From Profundibacterium mesophilum KAUST100406-0324 (GTDB lineage: Bacteria > Pseudomonadota > Alphaproteobacteria > Rhodobacterales > Rhodobacteraceae): a DNA stretch of 64,000 bases. Location: NCBI RefSeq assembly GCF_009835145.1, contig NZ_APKE01000026.1, forward strand, positions 1-64,000, given 5' to 3'. The first letter of the stretch is position 1, and every line of letters begins with the position of its first letter. The translations under genes were made by a program, and so were the position numbers. Below, piece by piece: positions 18,214 through 25,936 of this stretch. The notes beneath the pieces were generated by a model, which worked only from the letters and a program-made list of their open reading frames with translations, did no database searches and had not been told where the DNA came from.

Positions 18214-18777
18214 TCAGGCGGCGACGGGCCGCACCTCGACCACTTCGGGGATGTAGTGGCGCAGCAGGTTCTCGATCCCCATCTTCAGCGTCAGGGTCGA
18301 GGAGGGGCAACCGGCACAGGCGCCCTGCATGTGCAGATAGACGATGCCGCGCTCGAAGCCGTGGAAGGTGATGTCGCCGCCATCCTGCGCCACGGCGGGG
18401 CGCACCCGCGTGTCGAGCAGCTCCTTGATCTGTCCGACGATCTCGCCGTCGGGGCCCTCGTGCACGGCGTGACCCCCGCTCGCCTCGGCATCACTGGCCA
18501 TCACCGGCTGACCGGACTGGAAATGCTCCATGATGGCGCCGAGAACGGCAGGCTTGATGTGATCCCACTCGACAGCCTCGGCCTTCGTCACGGTGACAAA
18601 GTCATTCCCGAGAAAGACCCCGGCCGTGCCGTCCACGGCGAAGATCCGGGCAGCGAGCGGTGACTTCCCGGATGTCTCGATGGTCGGGAAATCGGCGGTG
18701 CCCGCCTCCAGGATCGTTTGCCCGGGCAGGAATTTCAGGGTCGCGGGATTGGGCGTGGATTCGGTCTGGATGAACAT
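18214..18777 (-). CDS. NifU/NfuA-type iron-sulfur scaffold protein
   Basis: A 187-residue protein with an N-terminal Nfu_N domain (MFIQTESTPNPATLKFLPG) and a C-terminal NifU domain whose CxxC is C154-A-G-C157. It carries or transfers [4Fe-4S] clusters to target enzymes. The two-domain build is that of mitochondrial NFU1 and alphaproteobacterial homologues, not the A-type-fused NfuA of E. coli. It leads the operon with tsaB and rimI. Confidence 0.93.
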   Translation of the reverse strand: MFIQTESTPNPATLKFLPGQTILEAGTADFPTIETSGKSPLAARIFAVDGTAGVFLGNDFVTVTKAEAVEWDHIKPAVLGAIMEHFQSGQPVMASDAEASGGHAVHEGPDGEIVGQIKELLDTRVRPAVAQDGGDITFHGFERGIVYLHMQGACAGCPSSTLTLKMGIENLLRHYIPEVVEVRPVAA

Positions 18778-18867
18778 GAAGGCAGCCTCCTGAATGGGAG
18801 GCAGATATGCGCCTCGATGCGGTCCATGTCAAGATTTGGCCGGGATCGCGAACCTGCGGCCGCCGCA

Positions 18868-19323
18868 TCAGCAAACCGATTCGAGCCGCTCCTTGGACAG
18901 GCTTCCCGGCACGACCGTCACCGGCACCGGCAGGCTGCCCGCACTGCGCACGAGCTGGGTGACAAGCGGTCCCGGTCCCGATTTCTCGACCCCCGCGCCA
19001 AGCACCAGCACGCCGATATCGGGGTCGTCCTGCAGCAGGGCGAGGATCTCCGGAACTGCCTCGCCCTCCCTGATCACCAGTTCCGGGTCGATCCCCTGCC
19101 GGTCGCGCATCCACTTGGCGAAGACCTCGTAATGGGCCTCGATCCGCTCGCGCGCCTCGTCGCGCATGATCTCGCCGACGCCGATCCAGTGGTTGAACTC
19201 CTCGGGATGGATGACCGACAGGATGGTCACGCCGGCATCTGTGCGGGCGGCACGCATCGCGGCAAAGCGCATCGCGTTCAGACATTCGCGTGTATCGTCG
19301 AGAATGACGAGGAACTTGCGCAT
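18868..19323 (-). CDS. Universal stress protein family
   Basis: A 151-residue UspA-fold protein starting MRKFLVILDDTRECLNAMRF. The C-terminal GxxGxGxG(S/T)-like ATP-binding stretch appears as VLVLGAGVEKSGPGPLVTQL, which departs from the classical motif, so nucleotide binding is uncertain. The ATG at 19323 is preceded by GGAGG. It lies between a branched-chain aminotransferase and the iron-sulfur scaffold gene on the same strand with gaps of about 90-100 bp. Role in stress is inferred from the family only. Confidence 0.85.
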   Translation of the reverse strand: MRKFLVILDDTRECLNAMRFAAMRAARTDAGVTILSVIHPEEFNHWIGVGEIMRDEARERIEAHYEVFAKWMRDRQGIDPELVIREGEAVPEILALLQDDPDIGVLVLGAGVEKSGPGPLVTQLVRSAGSLPVPVTVVPGSLSKERLESVC

Positions 19324-19424
19324 CTTTGGCCTCCGGGACGGAACGGGCGGATGATGACCGAGGGGCGCGGGACTGGCAACAGCGCAAGCGCGTCCCGCGC
19401 CCCGTCCCGCGCCTTGTCCCCGTT

Positions 19425-20294
19425 TCAAAGCGCCGGCTCGCTCGCTGCCCAGTCCCAGTACATCTCGCGCACCCGCCGCGTCACCGGCCCGATCTGGAAG
19501 CTGCGGCTCTCGAAGGCGTCGACCGGGATCACTTTCATCAAGTTGCCCGAAAGGAACACTTCGTCCGCCTCGCGGAAGTCGTCGAAGCCGAGGACCGTCT
19601 CCGTCACCGTGATGCCCGCATCGCGCATGTTGGCGATGTGGCGCGCCCTGGTGATTCCGGCGAGGAAGGTGCCGTTGGGAATGGGCGTCAGCACCTCGCC
19701 GTCGCGCACCATGAAGACATTGGCCGTCGCCGCCTCGGCCACGTTGCCCATCGCATCGGCGACAAGCGCGTTGGCAAAGCCCTTGGCCCGCGCCTCCGCG
19801 AGCATCCGCGCGTTGTTGGGATAGAGGCACCCGGCCTTCGCATCGACCACGTTGTCGTCGAGCACCGGGCGGCGGAACCGCGTCGTGGTCAGTCCGACCG
19901 AACTGGCCGGATCGATCATCGGGATATCCTCGAGGCAGATGCAGAAGCCGATTTCCTCGTCCAGCGGCATGATCGCCGAAGGGCCGCCTTGCGTGCTCCA
20001 ATACATCGGGCGGATGTAGACCGCCGCATCCGGCGCGTAGCCGCGCAGGCCCTCGCGCACGATCTCGACCATGTCCTCGGGACTGACGGTGGGGGTCATC
20101 ATCAGCGCGCGCGCGGACCGGTTGACGCGCCTGCAATGGGCCAGCAGATCCGGCGCCCGCCCATGGATGTAGCGTGCACCGTCGAACACCGTTCCGCCGA
20201 GCCAGCTGCCGTGATCGGCCGCCCGCATGATCGGAACGTCCCCATCATGCCAGCGTCCTTCGAAATAGGTTCGGATATTGGTGCCCGTGGCCAT
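19425..20294 (-). CDS. ilvE: Branched-chain amino acid aminotransferase (class IV)
   Basis: A 289-residue PLP enzyme of fold type IV. The lysine block DAKAGCLYPNNARML and the phosphate-binding region AEAATANVFMV match branched-chain aminotransferases, with DAAVYIRPMYW in between. It interconverts valine, leucine and isoleucine with their 2-oxo acids. D-amino acid aminotransferase and 4-amino-4-deoxychorismate lyase share the fold and are not fully excluded. The ATG at 20294 was chosen because homologues start shortly before RTYFEGRWHDGDVP; an earlier ATG in the frame at 20342 is less likely. Confidence 0.85.
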   Translation of the reverse strand: MATGTNIRTYFEGRWHDGDVPIMRAADHGSWLGGTVFDGARYIHGRAPDLLAHCRRVNRSARALMMTPTVSPEDMVEIVREGLRGYAPDAAVYIRPMYWSTQGGPSAIMPLDEEIGFCICLEDIPMIDPASSVGLTTTRFRRPVLDDNVVDAKAGCLYPNNARMLAEARAKGFANALVADAMGNVAEAATANVFMVRDGEVLTPIPNGTFLAGITRARHIANMRDAGITVTETVLGFDDFREADEVFLSGNLMKVIPVDAFESRSFQIGPVTRRVREMYWDWAASEPAL

Positions 20295-20372
20295 GTTGCC
20301 CCCGTCTCGTTGCGAATGCCGCAGACTAGGGGCGGGGGTCACTCTTGGCCAGAGCAGGCGCCCCCCTTCCGG

Positions 20373-20396
20373 CGCGCCGCGGCGACGCGCGGCGCG
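20373..20396. terminator. GC-rich hairpin after phoX
   Basis: CGCGCCGC (20373-20380) and GCGGCGCG (20389-20396) form an eight-pair stem with an eight-base loop. A TTTCTTCTC tract follows on the plus strand, but both flanking genes run minus, where an A-rich tract precedes the stem. It may serve as a structural barrier ending phoX transcription. Confidence 0.4.
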
Positions 20397-20476
20397 TTTC
20401 TTCTCATCCGCGGCCCCGGCGGCCGCGCCGCTCTCCCCCGCGGACGGTGCCGGGAGAGCGACACGATACCGGTGGC

Positions 20477-22438
20477 TCAGCCCATCACGCCGCCATCGGT
20501 GCGGGTGATCATCACCACCCCCGAGCGCGGCAAACCGCCATCGGGGAAGTTGGAATTGCCGTCCTCGCCGGGATGCTGGACACCCACGAACATGGTCTTG
20601 CCGTCAGGCGACAGCTGCATGCCCGTCAGCTCGCATTCGCGCGGGCCGACCATGAAGCGGCGGATCTCGCCGGTTTCGGTGTCGCCGGCAAGCATCTGGT
20701 TGTTGCCCATCCCCTCGAACGGACCCTCGTCCGAGTAATTGCCATCGGTCAGGATCCACAGCATCCCGCGCGTGTCGAAGGCAAGGCAATCGGGCGAGTT
20801 GAACATGTTGCCCGCGGTCACGTTCTCTGACCCCGGATAGACATTTTCGACCGCGAGACCGGGATCGGCGGGCTCGGCCATTTCCGCATCGGTGACGCCT
20901 TCGAGAGCCTCGGCCAGAACCGGGTTGCCCGCCAGCGCGAACAGGCGCCATTCGAACCCATCGGCGGTATGGTCACCGTTATCCGGGGTCCAGCGCAGGA
21001 TTTGCCCGTAATTGTTGACCTCGCGCGGGTTAGGGCCGTTCACGTCTTGGTTGTCGCCGCCCTCGTTGGGTTTCACCCCGCGATTCTTGTTGTTGGTCAG
21101 CGCGACGTAAAGCTCGGGCTTGCTGGGGTTCGCGGCGACCCATTCGGGCCGGTCCATCGTCGTCGCCCCGACCCTGGAGGCGGCGATGCGGGTATGGATG
21201 GCGATTTCGGGCGCGCTCATCCCGGTGGCATCGGGGGTCAGGGCGACCCATTTGCCGGTCATCTCGGGGTCGAACACGGCCACGTAGAGCTGGCCCTTGT
21301 CCAGCAGATCGCCGCCATCCTGACCCTCGGCCCATGTCCCTTCGGAGACATAGCGATAGAGGAACTCGCCACGCTCGTCATCGCCCATGTAGACGACCAC
21401 CCGGCCATCGTCGTTGATCACCAGCTCGGCATTCTCGTGCTTGAACCGGCCGAGCGCCGTGCGTTTGACGGGCCGGGCCTCGGGGTCGAAGGGGTCGAGC
21501 TCGACCACGTAGCCATTGCGGTTCGGCTCGTTGGGTTCGGCCGAGATGTCGAAGCGCGGATCGACGCGGGCCCAGCCGTAACCCCAGTCCGAATAGTTGA
21601 TGCCGTAGCGCCTGAACGCCTCGCTGCGGGTGTCCTCGGCATCCTCGGCGCGCTCCTCGCTCGAGGAGTAGTAGCCGTTGAAGTTCTCCTCGCAGGCGAG
21701 GTAGGTCCCCCATGGCGTGCGCCCGTTGCCGCAGTTGTTCCAGGTGCCGAGCGACATCATGCCTTCGGGATCGGCGGAGGTCCTGAGAAGATCATGCCCT
21801 GCGGCCGGCCCGGCGATGTCCATCTCGGTATCGGTGGTCACGCGGCGGTTCAGATCGCTGTCGCGCTTGACCTCCCAGCCGTCGGCGCCCTCGACGATCT
21901 CGAAGACCGACAGGCCATGCGCCATCATGCTCTTTCGGATCTGCTCGTCGGTCGGGGCTTCGCCCTCGGCCATCTCGCCCCAGAGGATATCGAGATTGGT
22001 GTATTCGTTGTTAATCGCAAAGACATGCCGGCCGTCGCGTGTGAACAGGGCCATGCCGTCATTGTTGTCGCCAAAGGCGCGGGCCTGGCTTTCGACGGTG
22101 CCGCGGGTCTCGGGGTCGAACTCGGGCGCGTCGGGATGCAGCGGGTCGCCCCATTTCACCAGCATCTTCCACTCGTAGCCCTCGGGCAGGGTCACGGTAT
22201 CGGCCGTGGTTGCCTCGACGGCGGCGAAGTCGAACCTGGCGCCCTGGGTCTGCGCCGCCGCCCGCCGGTTCAGCGCCGTGCTGCCGACGAGGAAGCTGCC
22301 GAGGCCGAAGCTCATCGCGCCGCCGAGAAAGCCGCGACGGCTGATCGCGGTCTCGATCACCCGGTCGATATCGGTCTGTTCGGCGCGGGGGCTGTTGATC
22401 TCGTCGTAGTCGTCAAATGAGGGTCTGATGTCTTGCAT
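20477..22438 (-). CDS. phoX: PhoX-family alkaline phosphatase (DUF839), Tat-exported
   Basis: A 653-residue protein with a Tat signal S33-R-R-G-F-L38 after an N-terminal extension, followed by a hydrophobic stretch and an AQTQ cleavage region. The body contains PhoX blocks such as LGTWNNCGNG, PWGTYLACEENFNGYY and GRFKHENAEL, the last two containing acidic metal ligands of the calcium/iron site. PhoX hydrolyses phosphate monoesters in the periplasm under phosphate limitation. The ATG at 22438 has GGGAG eight bases upstream; an ATG at 22453 would add five residues. No pho genes are nearby. Some DUF839 proteins have no proven phosphatase activity. Confidence 0.85.
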   Translation of the reverse strand: MQDIRPSFDDYDEINSPRAEQTDIDRVIETAISRRGFLGGAMSFGLGSFLVGSTALNRRAAAQTQGARFDFAAVEATTADTVTLPEGYEWKMLVKWGDPLHPDAPEFDPETRGTVESQARAFGDNNDGMALFTRDGRHVFAINNEYTNLDILWGEMAEGEAPTDEQIRKSMMAHGLSVFEIVEGADGWEVKRDSDLNRRVTTDTEMDIAGPAAGHDLLRTSADPEGMMSLGTWNNCGNGRTPWGTYLACEENFNGYYSSSEERAEDAEDTRSEAFRRYGINYSDWGYGWARVDPRFDISAEPNEPNRNGYVVELDPFDPEARPVKRTALGRFKHENAELVINDDGRVVVYMGDDERGEFLYRYVSEGTWAEGQDGGDLLDKGQLYVAVFDPEMTGKWVALTPDATGMSAPEIAIHTRIAASRVGATTMDRPEWVAANPSKPELYVALTNNKNRGVKPNEGGDNQDVNGPNPREVNNYGQILRWTPDNGDHTADGFEWRLFALAGNPVLAEALEGVTDAEMAEPADPGLAVENVYPGSENVTAGNMFNSPDCLAFDTRGMLWILTDGNYSDEGPFEGMGNNQMLAGDTETGEIRRFMVGPRECELTGMQLSPDGKTMFVGVQHPGEDGNSNFPDGGLPRSGVVMITRTDGGVMG

Positions 22439-22597
22439 GATTCGATCTCCCATGATGCCGGACCGGACGCATTGTCCGCCTCGAGCGGGTTCTCGTCCGT
22501 CCGCGATTCAGGAGTGTGACGCTTTCACGAAGGTTTTGCGACACCGGTTTCCGGAATTTTCCGGCGACCCCGCACCGGAGGCGCGGGGCGGAAGAGG

Positions 22598-23617
22598 TCA
22601 GCGGACCATGCCGACAATCTCGTAGGTGCGTGCCAGGATCGGGGCGGCGATTTCGCGCGCCCGCTCGGCGCCGCGGGCAAGGATGCGGTCGATCTCGGCG
22701 GTGTCCTGCATCAGCCGGGCCATCTCGGAGGAGATCGGCGACAGTTTCTCGACCGCAAGATCGGCGAGCATCGGCTTGAACTGGCCAAATTGCTGCCCGC
22801 CCACATGCGCCATCGCCTGCTCGGCCGTAAGGTCCGACAGCGCGGCGTAGATGTTCACCAGGTTGCGCGCCTCGGGGCGGCCTTCCAGGCCTTCGAGCGT
22901 TTCGGGCAGGGGCTCGGGATCGGTCTTGGCCTTGCGGATCTTCTTGGCGATCGCATCGGCATCGTCGGTCATGTTGATCCGGCTGGCATCCGAGGGGTCG
23001 GATTTCGACATCTTCTTGGTGCCATCGCGCAGGCTCATGACCCGCGTGGCCGCGCCTTCGATCACAGGCTCGGTCATGGGGAAGAAATCGACGCCGTAAT
23101 CGTGGTTGAACTTGGCGGCGATGTCGCGCGTCAGCTCCAGGTGCTGTTTCTGATCCTCGCCGACCGGCACATGGGTCGCGTGATAGATCAGGATGTCGGC
23201 CGCCATCAGCGCGGGGTAGCCGAAGAGCCCCAGCGAAGCGTTTTCGGCATGCTTGCCCGCCTTGTCCTTGAACTGCGTCATCCGCTTCATCCAGCCCATC
23301 CGGGCGACGCAGTTGAGCACCCAGCCAAGCTGCGCGTGTTCGGGCACCTGGCTTTGGTTGATGAGGATGGATTTCTCGGGATCGATGCCGCTGGCGATGA
23401 AGCCGGCCGCCAGCTCGCGCGTGTTGCGGCGCAGCGCCGCCGGATCCTGCCAGACGGTGATCGCGTGCAGATCGACCATGCAGTAGATTGTCTGGTGCCC
23501 GCCGCGATCCTGCATCTCGGCGAACCGTCGGATGGCGCCCAGATAATTGCCAAGCGTCAGCCCGCCGGACGGCTGGATCCCCGAAAAGACCCGCGGCGCG
23601 AAATCAGGCTGCGTCAT
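22598..23617 (-). CDS. trpS: Tryptophanyl-tRNA synthetase
   Basis: A 339-residue class I aminoacyl-tRNA synthetase. The N-terminal [19 protein letters not shown] carries the HIGH-equivalent TLGN, and KMSKS appears as [10 protein letters not shown] near residue 210. It charges tRNA-Trp in the cytoplasm. The start at 23617 has GGAG upstream; an ATG at 23629 does not. It is transcribed divergently from the rhomboid-like gene with 74 bp between. Confidence 0.96.
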   Translation of the reverse strand: MTQPDFAPRVFSGIQPSGGLTLGNYLGAIRRFAEMQDRGGHQTIYCMVDLHAITVWQDPAALRRNTRELAAGFIASGIDPEKSILINQSQVPEHAQLGWVLNCVARMGWMKRMTQFKDKAGKHAENASLGLFGYPALMAADILIYHATHVPVGEDQKQHLELTRDIAAKFNHDYGVDFFPMTEPVIEGAATRVMSLRDGTKKMSKSDPSDASRINMTDDADAIAKKIRKAKTDPEPLPETLEGLEGRPEARNLVNIYAALSDLTAEQAMAHVGGQQFGQFKPMLADLAVEKLSPISSEMARLMQDTAEIDRILARGAERAREIAAPILARTYEIVGMVR

Positions 23618-23691
23618 GGCACGCTCCATCTGGAAATAACTGCTCTGCTCGCTTACCCAGAGCCGGCACCCCCGTCAAGGAAGGCCCCCCG

Positions 23692-24390
23692 ATGACACCT
23701 TTCGGCCCCGATCACACAGCATCGCCTTTCAACAGCCTGCCCCCCGTGGTGGTGGCCCTGGCACTCGTCATCGGCGGGATCGAGTTGGTCTTCCAGCTCG
23801 GCGATGCCGGACTGGCCGGCGGGGCCGGTGCCGTCGGCTGGCGGCTCGACGCGCTCAACGCCTGGGCTTTCTCGCCGGGCATCATGGAGAGGATGGTGCA
23901 GACAGGCTCGGTCGATCCGCGGCAACTCGTGCGCATGGTCACCTATCTCTTCGTGCATATGGGCTTCAGCCATGTCCTGTTCGTCATCGTGTTCCTGCTG
24001 GCGCTCGGCAAGCTGGTCGGAGAGGCGTTCAGCACACCGGCCCTGCTGGCGGTGTTCTTCGGCGCCGGCATCGCGGGGGCGGCGGTCTACGGGCTGATCC
24101 CCGGGATGCAGATGGCGCTGATCGGCGGCTACCCGGCAGTCTACGGGCTGATCGGGGCCTATACCTACATCCTGTGGACGGGGCTCGGTGCGGCCGGGGA
24201 GAGCCGGGCGCGTGCCTTCACGCTGATCGGCTTCCTGCTGGGCATACAGCTTTTCTTCGCCTTCGCCCTCGGCGGCGGCAATGACTGGATCGGGGACATT
24301 GCCGGCTTCGCGGCGGGCTTCCTGATCTCCTTCGCGGTCAGCCCCGGCGGCTGGCGGCGGGTCATGGACCGTACCCGCCGCCGGAACTGA
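23692..24390 (+). CDS. Rhomboid-fold membrane protein lacking catalytic residues
   Basis: A 232-residue protein with about six transmembrane segments and the rhomboid layout. The TM2 motif (VHMGFSHVLFVIV) keeps two histidines, H89 and H94, but the oxyanion asparagine is V98. The catalytic GxSG region reads G145-G-Y-P148-A-V-Y-G, with no serine, and the region of the catalytic histidine reads G201-D-I-A-G-F, with aspartate where AHLGGF is normal. It should therefore be inactive as a protease, like iRhoms or derlins. AAGGAAGG precedes the start. Its gene converges on murJ with 7 bp between stops. Confidence 0.85.
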   Translation: MTPFGPDHTASPFNSLPPVVVALALVIGGIELVFQLGDAGLAGGAGAVGWRLDALNAWAFSPGIMERMVQTGSVDPRQLVRMVTYLFVHMGFSHVLFVIVFLLALGKLVGEAFSTPALLAVFFGAGIAGAAVYGLIPGMQMALIGGYPAVYGLIGAYTYILWTGLGAAGESRARAFTLIGFLLGIQLFFAFALGGGNDWIGDIAGFAAGFLISFAVSPGGWRRVMDRTRRRN

Positions 24391-24397
24391 AGAGTTA

Positions 24398-25936
24398 CTA
24401 GCGGCGGATCGCGGCGCGGATGTCGCGCAGCGAGAAGGCCCCGATCGCGTTGCCGATGCCGAAATAGCTGATCGCGCCGATCATCACGAGGGCGAGCAGG
24501 GCCACGAACTTCCACGCGCCCATGCCGAAGAGCGGTCCGATGACGATCATCGACAGCCAAAGGCACAGCCCCATCGCCGCCGCCGCCGCGACGATGCGCG
24601 GCACGCGGCGGCGCAGGCGCGCGTCGCTCTGCGCGGCATCGCCCATCCGGCGGGTGCCGCGCCTGAGCAGCCAGACCATGGACCATCCCGCGATGGTGGT
24701 CCCGATCGCGGCGGCGAGAAAGCCCGCAACCGGCGCGAGGCCGATCGCGAGCAGGGCGTTCACGACCATCGACACGAGCGCGAAGTAGAAGGGGCGGCGG
24801 GTATCCTCGCGCGCGAAGTAGAGCGGTTGCAGCACCTTTTGCAGCACGAAGGCCGGAAGCCCGAGCCCGTAGATCGCCAGCGCCAGGGCCGTCGCCGCAG
24901 CATCGTCGGGCCCGAATGCGCCGCGCTGGAACAGGGTCATGACGAGCGGCATCGGGATCACCAGGAAGGCCACCGTCGCGGGCACCGTCAGGATCAGGGC
25001 GAACTCGGCGGCGCGGTTGATCGCGTCGCGCCCTCCCGCGTCGTCGCCGGCACGCAGGCGCCGCGACAGGTCGGGCAGCAGGACGACCCCGATGGCGATC
25101 CCCACCACGCCGAGCGGCAGCTGGTAGAGACGGTCGGCATAGCTCAGCCATGCGATCGCCCCGTCGAAGAAGCTCGCGACCTGGCGGCCGACCAGGAGGT
25201 TCACCTGCACCACTCCGCCGGCGAGTGCCGCCGGCGCGGCGATCGCCGCGAGGCGGCGCAGCTCGGGCGTGAGGCGGGGGCGGCGCGGAACGAGCCTGTA
25301 GCCGGCGCGCCCGGCGGCGATCCAGAGGAGGACGAGCTGTGCGATGCCGGCGATCGGCACGCCCCAGGCGAGGGTCAGGCCCGCCGGCCAGCCCTGCCTG
25401 CCGGCCACCAGCAAAAGCCCCACGAGGATGAGGTTGAGCAGGATGGGGGCCGCCGCCGCGGCCGCGAAGCGCCCGGTCGAGTTGAGCACGCCCGATAGCA
25501 GCGCGGCCAGTGAAATCAGGAGGATGTAGGGAAAGGCGATGCGCCCGTAGGTCACCGCGAGAGGCAGACGCTCGTCCTCAGCAAAGCCTGAAGCCATGAG
25601 CAGGACCAGCCACGGCATGAAAACTTGCGCCAGGACAGTGAGCACGATCAGCAGGCTCGCGAGGGTCGAGAAGGCGTCCCGTGCGAAGCCATGCGGGTCG
25701 TCGTCGCTCTCGAGCTTCTTGGAGAACATCGGCACGAAGGCCATGTTGAAGGCGCCCTCGGCGAAGAACCTGCGGAACATGTTGGGCAGCGAGAAGGCAA
25801 TGAGGAAGGCCTCGGCCGCGGGCCCGGCACCCAGTGTCGCGGCGATCATGATGTCGCGCGCGAACCCCATGACACGGCTTGCGAGGGTCCAGCCCCCGAC
25901 GGTGACGAAACCGCGCATCATCGAAGGCGCTTGCAT
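24398..25936 (-). CDS. murJ: Lipid II flippase MurJ
   Basis: A 512-residue MOP-superfamily protein with about 14 transmembrane helices. Typical MurJ blocks are the start RGFVTVGGWTLASRVMGFAR, GPAAEAFLIAFSLPNMFRR and EGAFNMAFVP. It flips undecaprenyl-linked peptidoglycan precursor to the periplasm. Start and glnD stop overlap as TAATG, so the two are translated in sequence; glnD-murJ neighbourhood is common in alphaproteobacteria. Confidence 0.95.
   Translation of the reverse strand: MQAPSMMRGFVTVGGWTLASRVMGFARDIMIAATLGAGPAAEAFLIAFSLPNMFRRFFAEGAFNMAFVPMFSKKLESDDDPHGFARDAFSTLASLLIVLTVLAQVFMPWLVLLMASGFAEDERLPLAVTYGRIAFPYILLISLAALLSGVLNSTGRFAAAAAAPILLNLILVGLLLVAGRQGWPAGLTLAWGVPIAGIAQLVLLWIAAGRAGYRLVPRRPRLTPELRRLAAIAAPAALAGGVVQVNLLVGRQVASFFDGAIAWLSYADRLYQLPLGVVGIAIGVVLLPDLSRRLRAGDDAGGRDAINRAAEFALILTVPATVAFLVIPMPLVMTLFQRGAFGPDDAAATALALAIYGLGLPAFVLQKVLQPLYFAREDTRRPFYFALVSMVVNALLAIGLAPVAGFLAAAIGTTIAGWSMVWLLRRGTRRMGDAAQSDARLRRRVPRIVAAAAAMGLCLWLSMIVIGPLFGMGAWKFVALLALVMIGAISYFGIGNAIGAFSLRDIRAAIRR

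Noticed and set aside
22516-22528. GTGA-N5-TCAC dyad upstream of phoX as a Pho box
   Set aside because: It does not resemble the direct-repeat CTGTCAT-type Pho box, and the match is short enough to be chance.
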